From: Stenopsyche tienmushanensis | Lineage: Eukaryota > Arthropoda > Insecta > Trichoptera > Stenopsychidae | Direction of reading: 5' to 3' | Assembly: GCA_008973525.1 (NCBI GenBank) | Contig: WACJ01000274.1 | Span: 1 to 64,000 of the forward strand | Length of the DNA: 64,000 nt | Part shown: positions 36,525 through 48,102 of the stretch, piece after piece | Layout: every line of letters begins with the position of its first letter | Numbering within the stretch: the first letter of the stretch is position 1 | Notes under the pieces: generated by a model | The model's input: only the letters and a program-made list of their open reading frames with translations | What the model was told of the DNA's origin: nothing | Database searches by the model: none | Program-made: the position numbers and the translations under genes

Positions 36525-38616
36525 CTTTTACTTTTAACACATTTCAGGCGGGACCCCAATACTAGGTTTCTTTGTTTAATAACTAAATAAATATATTATG
36601 CATAGTTTAAAAGTAGTAAACATTTATTTTTTTGTCATGTCAATTGAGCGATGAAGATATATAAGTGTTATTTTTGAAATCATAGTAATTTTTACTGGAG
36701 ATTATTTTGTGTTAATCAATTGTATTTGCCGATTTAAGGGACGAATACATTAGTAATGATTTTGTCTGATATATTATAATTGGAATTTTCATAGATTGTA
36801 TTAACTAAAGTATAAATCCCGTAAAAATCATTGAAATCCTCCCCTATATGATTTGAGTAATGAATAATTTAATATTTACATAAATAGAATGATTTGGTTA
36901 AAGCTCATAAATCATAAAGGTGATACAGCTTATATTATTAAGGATCAAAGTTGGTTGAAAATATTTAAGGAAACGTTTCTATTTGGTTGATTGCACTCTG
37001 GTAGGCATTGGTGTTATAAAAATAAGATGGGAAATGGAACGGGGATGTAAGGCTTGAAATAAACTCATCAAGTTAATGGCCTGGCGCGACATTTTTTACA
37101 AATGTAAAATAAAATGTCGCATTTCCACGTCGACTGGATGTTTTCGACTCTAATTGCAATCACTCTTGTTTTTTTGCATTAATCTTCCAAAAAATACGCG
37201 ACCTGACTCACAAACTTAAAACAGACAAACATAACTCAACACGATCATACATTTGGCATTTCAAAATAATTAATTGATACGACAAATTACCGTCGTCGAA
37301 TATCAGTTATTGGATATTAAAGATATCTTTGATCATTTTTTTAAAACTTAGATAGAGGTATTCCCAAATTCTAATTGCCGGGCACCATCCGGCGTTAAAA
37401 TAAAATGAAAAGTCTGCAACGTCAATTACTACAAATAATATTTGGCTTTGAAATTAATGGGATGGGGGCACGATATCTTCAGGTCTTCACTCTCGGATGG
37501 ATTTATCTCGGGTAAGGTGGGTGCGAAGGTTGAGGAGAAGACGGGGACGATGTTCAATATCAGAAAATCTGTGCCAAAGCAAGAAGAAAACGAGGGGAAA
37601 ACGCGAAATTAATTGATGTGGGACGCCGGATGGTCTCCGGGAAATAAAACTTGATTGCTTCATACCGAATGGGAGGAGAGTCGCCCCATGAGTGGATGCT
37701 AAGAGCCTATAATAAATGGTCCAGTAAAATTTTATATCATAGAAGCAATTTCTTGAATTTTCCAAGAGCGCTTCTTCCAGAAATTTTTAAAAGAGAACTC
37801 GTGTACGCTTCACATAACTCACGTGTATAATAACGCTAAGCCACTTTCCGTTTAAGCGCACCGCAGAGAAGCCAACTGTTTATATATTTATTTTTCCTGA
37901 GATAGTCTTAATCAAAGAAATTCCAGAGTGACCTGGGTAATAAAAACGGGAGATACCGAAATAAAAAGAGATAAAATAAGCACTGGGGAGGGCGATAAAA
38001 ATAAATAAAATGAATGAAAACTTCTTACGAATATTAATTCAAGCTTTTAGGGATTTGCTTTAAAATTATGAAGTACCAAGCTATTAATATCCCTCTTCAA
38101 CTACATAATATTATTCTCACTTACATCAAATATGCTAAATTTGTCAAGATTTCATCCTATACAGCAGAAGTATTATTGTAAAGGATTTATAAATCTTCCA
38201 CATATGATAGGATATGGTATGCGTTTACAAATATATTTTAACTATTTATATTAACAATATGGATTTTTTTTCTTGAGTTTAATAATATTTTCCAAGTTAT
38301 ATTATCTGTTTTTCCTTTTGCTTTCTCATATCATGTTTCATATATTGACTTTAAAATGGTTGAAATATCTTTGATGATTCATAACAAAGCGTTCGATTTT
38401 TATCTGAAAGCTCGTGTGAATTTAAAAGCTTTGAGATGCGTTCTGTGCTTATACAAATGAATAAAAGCATTTTGATTTACACCAAAACCAATACAATAAA
38501 AATGATTTGATCTTCTTCATAATATTCTAAAACCTTTCAAAGGGATTTAAAGAGAAAAATGCGTAATTATTTCCCCACCAGATTTAATTTTCTAGGTATG
38601 TTAGAAAATGTTTATA
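36525..38616. other. Intronic non-coding sequence
   Basis: No exon-like frame. The reverse frame 37487-37765 lies in a purine-rich, GC-richer patch and has no recognisable domain. Confidence 0.4.
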
Positions 38617-39145
38617 CAGGTAGTCCTTGACTTACGACGACTCAACTTGCGACTATTCGCACTTAATTAATAAGGAAGATAAAAGTATGGCTGGCTTCAA
38701 GGCATTTGAGGATGGTTTCACACTCTTATTGGGTGGCAATATTGATGGACACATCGGAAATTTACATCCTAACGTTAAAATTGTGTATTTGCTCCCTAAT
38801 ACCACCAGTATTTTGCAACCCATGGACCAGGGAGCTATTGGCACATTTAAAGCCTATTATTTAAAAACTACATTTGCTCAAGCAATCGTTTAAAGAATTT
38901 TAATATTCACCATGCGATTAAAAATATAGGAAAGGGCTAGAAAGAGATCACATCATCGTGCATGTAGGAGTATAGAAAAAAGTTAACTTAACACTTTCAA
39001 AATAAAACTCATTCGCAATTTGAAAAAGAAATTGAATACAGTACATAACTTATTGTAAAACTTTGCCAGAAACTTGACATTGATATTGATCATGAAGACA
39101 TAAACCAACTTATAGAAAATGATTTGGAAGATCTTACAAATTAAG
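38617..39145 (+). pseudogene. Tigger/pogo-type transposase remnant
   Basis: CAGGTAGTCCTTGACTTACG at 38617, after a TA, is the terminal repeat of Tigger elements (CAGGTNGTCCYCGACTTACG). The coding remnant starts FKAFEDGFTLLLGGN, skips the middle of the DDE domain, and resumes with LHPNVKIVYLLPNTTSIL, QPMDQGAIGTFKAYYL and TFAQAI, a classic Tigger/jerky signature. After a frameshift come KNIGKGWKEITSSCM-like and IDHEDINQLIENDLEDLTN, the C-terminal tail. An internal deletion, stops and lack of a right terminal repeat make it dead. It sits in an intron of the Culd-like gene in opposite orientation. Confidence 0.85.
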
Positions 39146-41382
39146 TATTATTATGCTTCAAAATTCAGGAATACAAAAATTTGCAACATTTAGTCTGGCG
39201 TATCGTATTACAAAATATAATTTTGTAGCGTACTGTGAATGTGATTTCAAATTTCGAAATGATTTCAAAAATATAAGTGTGAAAAATCTGCTGGAAATCC
39301 TATTGCTTCGGTTTTCTTGAATGATAAAAGACTTTTGTAGTTGAAAGTCATGCAAAATACAAGAAATACTTATGACCATACAATTACTTCTTTGCGAGAG
39401 GTTATCAAAGAAAAAAGATGAGGAAAGCTCAAACGCGCTAGTTCAAATATCCAACAAAGGTCAGGTTGCCATTCATGAATGTGGGTTCCAACAACTAAAC
39501 CACCCATTTATAATGTGGGCTTCCTTAAGCTATATTTTTCTTTGATATTTTAAATTCGTATTGTGGGGCTGCTTTTTAAGCGACGATGAAATAATGACGA
39601 AGTTTTTCTTTTAATTAAAAATATTAAATTTGGTTTTTCTATTTGATCAAAAGCTAATTGAAGTATTATTCATATCTCAAACATTTTATAATGAATTTAG
39701 ATTTAAATAAGGAATAAGTTTGGAAAATATATCATTTTATCCATACGATATTTTCCAGAGAATGTCAGTAATATGGGTCGTATTTGGGGAAGGTATTTGA
39801 ATGATGACAGTTTATCAGCGGGCTTTCGATGTGAAAACGATACGGCTTCTGTGAATAATGCTACTATTTGCACTATGTGAAACCCAAAGGACGTATTTTG
39901 CGCGATCATGGATCAAAATACATGGCTTTTCAGCCGCATGAAAATGGATGAAAAGGGCGATGTTTGTACTTTGGCACGTATCATGTATACTCTCTCATCA
40001 GCCGTAATGCCACTTGTATTTCTGAAGTATTTGAGGATTATATCGAATAAAATTTTATACCGGAGTCTAGAGAAAAATGCTCATTTTTATTTATAAATTT
40101 ACGACGCGCCCCGGGCGATATAATTTTATGCAAAGTAGCGATCGGGGCGACCTATATGTAAAATTAAACGTATTAAAAATGTTCAGGGGGCGGAAGCACA
40201 GGTGCACCTCAAATATACTTTATGGTAAAACGATACGTTTACGGTGTAAAGGAATAAGGAAATGGGACCCGATACATGGAATTGATTCAAATCTCTCCAA
40301 AGGCATCTGCTCTGAATGGGGCTTTTATTTCTTTTCCGGTGATCAAAATTGACCCGAGCATACAAATGGGCATCATGTGTGTGCGGCGTGTATAAAATAA
40401 AAAAAGATACCGACGGAGGAAATATAAGGAGGAAAAGAAAATGTCGGCAGGAAAAGGAAAATATGCCGGAAACGGCGGTTGGTCCTTCCGCCCTTGCGTA
40501 GGGATGTATTTCATTAATAGTATTTCGGCGAAGAAACGCATCGAAAATATTTTAAAGTGAGACTTTCTCTTCCCAGATATACTTTATTGACACATAAAGA
40601 TGATTGCATTCAATAAAAGGTAGTTTTACTCGTAGATTTAAAGCAAATTAGTAATCATTTGAATCCTTACAATAAAATTTAGCATCTAAGAAAGAATCTA
40701 CGAAAATATTGCATTAATCTCCATAAGAAATTTGAGATTATTTTGTTTTATGTATGCAATAATTGCAATAAATCTTTGATAAATTTCCAGCAAAATATTA
40801 TCTAATGGATCGATTCAAATTACATGGAAAATAATATTATATGGGTATTTGTCGTAGGAAAATTGAGTGTTTTTGCTTTGATTTTTCTTTGAAAAAGTTG
40901 TGAAATGTTCTAGAAAATATTCTAAGGAAACTTATAAGTTTATTTGAAGTCATTCGTGTATCAGTTTATAACTTCTCTGAATGCTTTTAGTGTCTAAATG
41001 ACCTTATCATGAACCAAAACATTGCTCCAACAAATCAGAGATAACGAAACAATATAATAAATGCGATCGTTCCACACTTGCTATGCTAAACACCGTGGCG
41101 AGTCAGTCGCCTTTTGAGAGTGAAGAAATCGAAAAGCTTTAGAGATATTTCGCAGAATTTCAAATAAAGCTTTATAAATTACGTTTAACTGTAATTAGGC
41201 ATTCTCGCTTGTTAAGATTCCAAAATATTACTCCAAAATGGCAAAAAGAAAGTCACCGAAAGAAGTGTAGTCAAAACCAGGACTGCATATTGGAGATTGC
41301 TTTCAAAAATATCACACAATGGAAAAGATAAAATATAATTTTTAAATAAAAACATGTAATTGAAACACATTATTATCTAAAC
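39146..41382. other. Intronic non-coding sequence
   Basis: Holds the GC-richer patch 40080-40520, where frames occur on both strands (40077-40352 forward, 40183-40541 reverse) without domains. No splice pattern supports a coding exon. Confidence 0.4.
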
Positions 41383-41681
41383 CAGCGATTCTTAAATTTA
41401 TGTAGTCTGCGGACCTCTTCTTGAGCAAAATTTGTTTCGCGGATCTCTTCATTTTTTTTGGTGGACCCGATCCCAACCCTTCTGACTTAGTTTTTCAATC
41501 AAATAAACATTCCTTAGTCAAATTTTGATCAAAATAGATCTTCTTACAGTGTTTTCTGTAAATAATTCCACGAAAATATCTTGTTCAAGTATAGATAAAT
41601 GTTTTTATTTTTATTTTCGCAGACCCCGGTGGTAGTTTCGCGGACCCCAGGGATCCTCGGACTCCAGCTTAGGAACCGCTG
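41383..41681. mobile_element. hAT MITE, 299 bp
   Basis: Left end CAGCGATTCTTA and right end TAGGAACCGCTG are inverted repeats. Flanks are ATCTAAAC (41375-41382) and GTCTAAAC (41682-41689), an 8-bp target duplication with one change. Subterminal CTGCGGACC/TCGCGGACCCC blocks are also inverted. The CAG...CTG ends and 8-bp duplication indicate a non-autonomous hAT. It lies inside the large intron of the Culd-like gene. Confidence 0.85.
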
Positions 41682-42059
41682 GTCTAAACATACATCTAAT
41701 ATCAATAAAGGATTGATTAAAAATGTTTATCCTTTATAATCTTGCATGTTATGTATCAGTGCTCTTTCAATGGAGATTAATTCCGACCAAGATGACACCC
41801 ATGACCAAATTTAGTACGTCCGCAAAGGGTTAAATCAATCTGAACACAGCATCAAATATATTTGAAAAATCTGCTAAATATGCGATAATATTGGATTTAA
41901 CTATCATTAAGTTGCACGTAATAGCTGACAAAATGTTGTATTTATACATCTCCGGGGATTCATCACGGTCTAAACGAATTTATTATGGATTTTGTAACAA
42001 ATTATAATGATAAAATGTATTGGATAGCTTTCAATTATCAGACTTTGTGTATTTATATT

Positions 42060-42081
42060 ACTTAATAAGTTCGTAAGATGA
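42060..42081. repeat. Degenerate mariner-type terminal repeat
   Basis: ACTTAATAAGTTCGTAAGATG differs from the CACTCAATAAGTTCGTAGG terminus at a few sites. The following bases include GATCGTAAAT, also found next to the right end of the 6858-9032 element. No partner end or readable transposase is visible before the exon at 42796. Confidence 0.5.
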
Positions 42082-42795
42082 AAAAATAGTTCAGAAAATA
42101 GTTTTGGCCGATCGTAAATCGTAAGTTACTTGATATAACTGACACATTAAAGACATCAAAAGGCAATGTATTCACCATTTAGTATTAGTATTTGTGCATG
42201 AGAAAGCTCTGTTAAAAGCTGATACCGTGTTTGCTCACAGTCGATCAAAAACAACAACGCATCAACAGTTCAGAGCACTGCTTCAGCGTAATAAAAAGAA
42301 CCCAAGAATGAAAGAAAGCTACCAAAAGTTACCAAAAATGCAAATATCAGCCGTTAAGGTTTTGATCTCCGTATTACGTAATTGTATTCATTGATTACAT
42401 TGTAAAAGGAAAAACATTGTTGGGTGCGTTTGAGGTAAGAAATTGCGATAATACGACTGAATAAAGATTCATATGTGATAAATATGAATCTTAAGCATAT
42501 ATAAATAATAAGTAAACATGATTTAAAGAATATCATATTTTGAGTTTGATTTAAATCAATAAAACATTTTTATTCTTTTTAGGGCAGCTTATCTTTTTTT
42601 GCACGGTAGACTTTTGGAACGTATTCCTCGTGCAAAAAGAGATGAACATGAAATTTGTATTGGAATTGGGTACATCGTTGAGGAGGATGAGTTATTAGAA
42701 TGTTTGTATGAGTGTTTCCGTTCAGTTTCCACGAAAATGAGGATGAAAGTTTGCGACAACAATTTAATACAAGAAGAAATAGTTGAAATGTTTAC

Positions 42796-44006
42796 CTGTA
42801 AGGACAATCCAGTATGATGTTGGGCGCGGAGGACATCGAAGAGACAAAAGACGAACTAGAGGCGCTCAGGGCAGGTCTTTTGGAGACCTCTATCCACTTC
42901 ACTGCATACTTGCCCGCCTCTCTTTGTACGAACTCCACGACGAAACTCCTAGAGTTTGGCTCTAGTATTAACTCAGAGTCTGATTGGTCTCCGCTAAGTT
43001 TCCATCCTTTGGAAAACAATTCTACTGTTTGCACATCGAAGTTGGACTTATCGCCAGCGCTCGGCTCCGGGCAAATTTCCTTAGGATTACTTGTATCGAG
43101 TGCATAATAAATGAAAACTCGATTCGAAGTCGGACATACTGTGGATGAAATTTGGTTCATTTCGAAGCCTTTAATTTTTACGTAAATGAAGTTCAGATGG
43201 GCATCCATGGGTTCGATGAGCCACGGCTGATGGATGCAGTTGTCAATTGCAGGATCATCTGATCGGACACTTTCAGATACGATGTTCGTATCTGATATCA
43301 GCTCTGATATTGGCGAATCGTCCAATTTTGGATTTCTCAATAAAATTTCACCGCTCGATCCTTTCAATCTCTTATCAGACCAACCGTTCGAGCAAGTGTT
43401 ATCTTCGAATGAATTGATCGGAACGAATTGATATTCGCCTTCGAATCCGAAATCATTGAAATCCTCCGTAATGTTCATCATGGTTATGGTCAAGTTAACT
43501 TCCACGACGGGTGATGTCAGAGTATGGATGGTTATAGATTCGGACATATTAGAACATATACAATCCCGTGGTAAAGCAATTCCGGGCCATGGGTATTCGG
43601 TAATTCGCAACTCTCCAAATCCCATACCACCCCTTGAAAATGGAGATCGATACGTTCGCGTAAATAAACGATCACACTTCCATCTCCCTGTTCTTGTATC
43701 TTTGTGTGAATAACACTCTTTATTGCCAAAGGCTGTTTTTGTAAACGTCAGTCTTATTCGTTCTCCAATTCCAGCCTCAAATCGTAAGATGCAACTCATA
43801 TTTTGCGATCCACCTCTGCCGTAAAAAAATATGCTCTTTGGTGATTGGAAACGACCTGAAGAACTTTGAGAACCAGGAGTTGATCTGAAGACACGATCGC
43901 ATAAATTGTGTGATCCACCTATTGGTTGACCTTGTAGACTTATATCCACAAATTCATATCTGATTAGAAAGACAATCGGATAAAGAGCTGATCCTTGGCG
44001 TAAAAC
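42796..44006 (-). CDS. Culd: Culd-like receptor, main ectodomain exon
   Basis: The acceptor TTTTTACAG precedes GTTTTACGC at 44006 and the donor CCTTACAG|GTAAAC ends it at 42796; 1211 bp gives 403 codons plus two bases. It reads VLRQGSALYPIVFLIRYEFV (residues 51-70), the closing strand of a CUB-like domain, then a second CUB domain from Cys86 (CDRVF) to about 245. In that domain the Cys86/Cys122 and Cys199/Cys201 region, RIRLTFTKTAFG and EGEYQFV are visible. A third CUB-like region, Cys307 to about 425, follows with KGWKLSGD and SFVVEFV. A Ser-rich linker SASSSSFVSSMSS leads to DCPYR, the first LDLa cysteines. Several N-glycosylation sequons occur (NMS, NMS, NLT, NIT). There is no stop in frame. 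The protein is extracellular and probably heavily glycosylated. The gene name is inferred from domain order. Confidence 0.9.
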
Positions 44007-44089
44007 CTGTAAAAATAATTTAAAATATGTATGCTTAATTTATAATAAATATTAATACAATTACTTGACAAGATCAAAATTATACAAAC
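44007..44089 (-). other. 83-bp phase-0 intron of the Culd-like gene
   Basis: Donor GAGCAG|GTTTGT and acceptor TTTTTACAG|GTTTTA flank it. Removing it joins MTIEQ to VLRQGS in frame. The short length is normal for insect introns. Confidence 0.85.
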
Positions 44090-44239
44090 CTGCTCTATAG
44101 TCATCTGTGGGCCTGTGGTCACATAACTTTCTTGTAGGGAACACGGCCTTGTAGATCTTGTACTGTTGCTTAAGAGCGTGTGGTCACATAGTCTTGGAAC
44201 TTCTTCCTTGCAGAATTCTCCGAGAAGGCTGGCGTTGTT
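44090..44239 (-). CDS. Culd: Culd-like receptor, upstream ectodomain exon
   Basis: A 150-bp, phase-0 exon of exactly 50 codons between acceptor TTTTGTTTCAG and donor CAG|GTTTGT. It reads NNASLLGEFCKEEVPRLCDH, then TLLSNSTRSTRPCSLQESYV and TTGPQMTIEQ. FCKEEVPRLCDH with paired cysteines and the NAS and NST sequons fit the middle of a CUB-type ectodomain. The protein must start in further exons at higher coordinates, since this exon has no start methionine or signal peptide. None was recognised between 44240 and 64000. Confidence 0.85.
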
Positions 44240-46299
44240 CTGAAACAAAATCAATCGTTGAATAAATATGTTTTCGCAAGAAAAACATTAACTTCCACTG
44301 CCGGAAGAATTTTCACCCCACTGCACCGCATACTACTTCCACAGAACATTAACGATGCAAAATTCACAAAAGCGAATTTTTCCCGTCATCAAATTTAATT
44401 CATCATAAAATCCGTTCATTTTCTTCCCCTTTTTAAAATTTAATTAACAACGCAAGCAATAAGAGCAAATAAATTTCGGGCTTCTATGCCGTTACCATTT
44501 CATTAATCAATATGAGAGTAAATAAACTGCAACAGGCTGGAGGCTTCTTCAGAGTTCTCCGCTTCTAATGTACAACCAAATCAATTTTGTGCCTCCTCAT
44601 CCTATGTTTCTTTGTGAGCTTATTCAACAGGGGGGTTTCTTTAAGGCAATAAATAATATGCATGCATTAATCATCGTTCATCGTTTCATTATACGAAGCT
44701 TTGCTTACAAAACGTGCATCCACCGCGCATCAAAACAAGAAAAACTCTTAAGCTGATTAAGTCCATCAAAGAAGACTATATTAACCCATTAGTTTCAACC
44801 AAATACTAAAAATATTAAAGAAACCTGATCGGTTTAATCTGGTAAGGTGATTTTAATACATAGTTTTTTTTATTCTAAAAACTAAATTCTATATAATAAA
44901 CGATGTAAATAGAAAGACAATTTCTATTTTCAGATGGGGTTGAATTAATTATTTTCATGTTTTTGATTTCAAGTCAGTCTATAGAATTAAACTGAATGGA
45001 CTAATTTTCTTTTATTCGCTAGACAGAGATTGAAAAGATTAAATTTGGTAAAACGATACTTTCTCCAAATTCAACTACCTCAAGTGTTATTCAACTTTTG
45101 CAACCGAAAACGCCGTCTTAAATTCACAAAAGCTTTAATTAAAACATTCCAATTTTATTCCAATCAAAAATAATTTAGCTTTTAAGACTTCTTATCTATT
45201 TAGATCAATATATTTGCAAATATTGCATCCCCGGCTTACAATATTGTATCTTAATGACAATATATAATTCATTGCACACTGCTCCACCTACACGTTTAAG
45301 AGGGTGCTAATTTTTCGACCCGGTTGAATACTATTGAAGGCTAATATTTCAGGGGCTAAAGACAACACAACAATGAGAAAATCCCGTCTTCCAAAGCATC
45401 GGCGAATAGGTGGCAAAAGGGTGGGCTTCCATATTTCAAAGTGTTAAACTTTCATGCGGCAATCAATTAACCCCTCAGTTTTCTCTTTACAGGGCGGGCA
45501 ACAGTAGCGGGCGCCCGTGCACCTTAAATCTGCTGTAATTAATTTTGTTTAGCACTTTGTTTATTTCATTCAATTTTCTAGACGGGGTGTTAAATTTCAA
45601 AGGTGAACTTGCGCCCACGATATTTCACCCCCAGTGCGTTCTGATTGCAAACGTGTTAATTTGAACAAAAAATCTTCTCGAACGGAGATAGAACGAATTA
45701 ATTTCATCTAGTTACAAATAGACGCATTGATCAAAAGAGCACATTTCGAATATATTTTTATAAGGCTTGCTTTTTTTTAATAGAAAATAAAACGGATTGA
45801 AGCATAATAGTGAGGGTAGAATTGATTGATGCCATATTCATGGCAAAATGAATAATGGTTGATGAATCACATCTAGAATTGTTATTAACTAAATCCAATT
45901 TCTAACTAGATGACTAAGGGTGACCAAAAAATTTCATTTATAAAAATGATCGAATATAATGTAAATGCAGACAATAATACAGGTTGTCAATACCTAAAAT
46001 ATGCTAAAATTATACGTTTAATTAACAGAAATGGCTCCTAAATTAAGATTCATAAACAAATCTAGTTAGATTTAAAACATTATTAGCGATCATCAGCAAT
46101 TCCTGGCGATTTAAAACCTTATTCGAGAAGACGAAATTGTGCGGATGGTTATTGATAATTGTTTTATTATCAAGCACCAAAGATGCCTCATATCAGATGA
46201 CTATATAATATTTTTTTGTAATAAATCAGTGTTTTATTACAAACATTTCCAAGTTTGAATAATTCTTGTGATAATGTAAAAACCTTCTTAGATACACGA
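44240..46299. other. Upstream intron or flank of the Culd-like gene, no exon recognised
   Basis: Expected to be intron 5' of the exon at 44239. AT-rich, with GC-richer patches near 45280-45620. No CUB-like coding was found on the reverse strand. Confidence 0.4.
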
Positions 46300-46431
46300 C
46301 CAATCACTCACCAAAGTTTCATCGCAATCGGATAAAGAGTATAGAAATGTATCTAAAGCTTTAAAACGGACAAACTGCATTGACAGACAGATTGACTGAC
46401 ACACAATTATTTATATATAAATATATATAGA
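46300..46431 (-). mobile_element. Helitron-type 5' end
   Basis: On the reverse strand, after a host A, the sequence starts TCTATATATATTTATATATA at 46431, continues with GTGTGTCAGTCAATCTGTCTG, and then has TCCGATTGCGATGAAACTTT, a common string near the 5' end of autonomous Helitrons. The extent is unknown; homology fades leftward by about 46260. It is a different family from the three GC-rich copies. Confidence 0.55.
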
Positions 46432-46939
46432 TTTAAAAATATCATCCTTGTGCCATAAATACTAAGCTGATACACACACATATTTTATTAATATCTTGAA
46501 ATTAATCGATCGATTTACAGAGCGTCCAAATTTGTATTTTACGCTGAATGACATATATTGAGATTTGATGTTACAGTCTTCCACTGTCAATGCAGATCTC
46601 GGATGTCATACTTGAATATCATCTCCGTGTGATGAAGATGCCTCACCATGGCTAACTGGTTCAATCCCATCTTCAATGCAATCACCCTGTTGGTATGATG
46701 AGTATCTATTGTACTTCAATTATAGTCCTTGATATATCTACAGGCTATGATGTGTTCGTTAAAGAACATTTAAGACGATAAATTTGCAATCAATCGATAT
46801 TTTGATCCAATCATGTATGTATCAAATATTCTGTGCATTATTTTACAGATTGAAGTATTTAAAATTGACATAAGCACTTTATTATTTAATTTTATGTAAA
46901 TATGGAAACGTTTTCTATAACTTTTAACAGAGTGGCATC

Positions 46940-48102
46940 ATCATGTTTCAGAGAAGATTTATAGGCAATTTTCAGTGTTAAAATATCCAATTCAAATATA
47001 TTTTTATATAGAATGATAAACTAACTGAAAGTTGTCCTTGTGTTTTGTTCGTGTGTCATACTAAATTATTATCAACATTTTGTCCGAAAAGTGAATGCAA
47101 CATAGGCTTAAATCATGCGTTAAATATTATATGCCACTGGCATAGATTGTAAAGCAAATATCGGACCGCGTTTATTAAAACTGATTTTAAGAATTTTATC
47201 TTTCTAAAAAAATAATTTGTAAAAAAGGTTGGCAATCACTGTCTAGAAAAAACCCATATTTCCAGACTAAGTAATATTTTGAGAATTTTATCTCCGTCTA
47301 AAAGTTGATTATGTGAAAAAAAGGTTGGCAAACCCTGTCCAGAAAAATTCCATATTTCGAGGTTTACAACCGTATATAGCCCAAAGGCTATGGGAATATT
47401 TTGAGAATTTAATCATTCTCTTAAAGTTAGATTTTCTTAACTTTTCCCTTTTCAAATGTAAAAAAGGTGGCAACCCCTGTCCAAAAACAGCGAATTAATT
47501 ATTTAAGATTTAAAAAATCAAAAGGAACCTAAATTTTAATTTTTATTCAAGTCGGCTAAAAGGTTCAAATGTTATGCTAAATTTACGAAATTTATTATTT
47601 CAATCAAATCTTTCAAAAAACATGCGGTCTCAGGCAAATCATGCGGTCGGTAAAGTGTTAATATATTTGTCAGGAAGTGATAGCACCTCATATCGCGTTG
47701 AATCCTGGAGTTAATTTGGCTATTGATTGATTTGTCATGTGTGAAGATGCATCCAACTCGTTTTTAGAATACATGAATGAGTGATTTGTTTATTTATTGA
47801 TTTGGATGTGGTTGCTTAGCAACACGCGCTTAGTTGGAAAGCTACGCGATGTATTGGTGTGGGAGTGAGAGGTTAGGATGCGTGCGCTCTCCCTCACTTC
47901 GTATAGCGACTGGCGAGCCGCCGAGCACCACGACGCGCCAGCCGTCCAGCGCGGCCTTGGCTGACGCAGCCGAGCGCTTGAACAAACATTAGATTGATAG
48001 CATTATCGCCTCTCGGCATAGTTGACAAAAGGCTTTGTTTACCTTAGCAAATTTTGAACAGGCGGACAGACACACATTGATTTATATATATATATATATA
48101 GA
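46940..48102 (-). mobile_element. Helitron-like non-autonomous element, copy 2 (reverse)
   Basis: On the reverse strand it starts with TC after an A at 48102 and contains the GC-rich block GGCGCGTCGTGGTGCTCGGC (about 47920-47940). Near 46950-47080 it matches the right half of copy 1 around 3270-3370, including TTTATCATTCTATATAAAAA. The middle differs: it carries about three imperfect tandem units at 47188-47490. It belongs to the same family as 2543-3990 and 58760-60350. Confidence 0.6.
47188..47490. repeat. Imperfect tandem repeat, three units of about 90-120 bp
   Basis: Each unit carries GAGAATTT(T)ATC, then GTAAAAAAGGTTGGCAA, then CCCTGTCCAGAAAA-like sequence. Units start near 47188, 47280 and 47402. 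It lies inside Helitron-like copy 2 and is absent from the other copies. Confidence 0.75.

Larger units (their letters stand above)
35173..42795 (-). other. 7.6-kb phase-2 intron of the Culd-like gene
   Basis: Donor CCTTACAG|GTAAAC at 42796/42795 and acceptor TTGCAG|A at 35173/35172 fit the consensus and restore the frame through an Arg codon. The intron splits the LDLa domain after its first cysteine (Cys451). It holds a DDE element (35722-36524), a Tigger remnant (38617-39145), a hAT MITE (41383-41681) and a mariner-type end (42060). A GC-richer patch without coding evidence lies at about 40080-40520, and another at about 37480-37700. Confidence 0.85.

Noticed and set aside
42814..43713. 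Forward-strand frames of up to 97 codons across 42814-43713
   Set aside because: They are antisense to the 1211-bp ectodomain exon, whose frame is open throughout and has matching splice sites.
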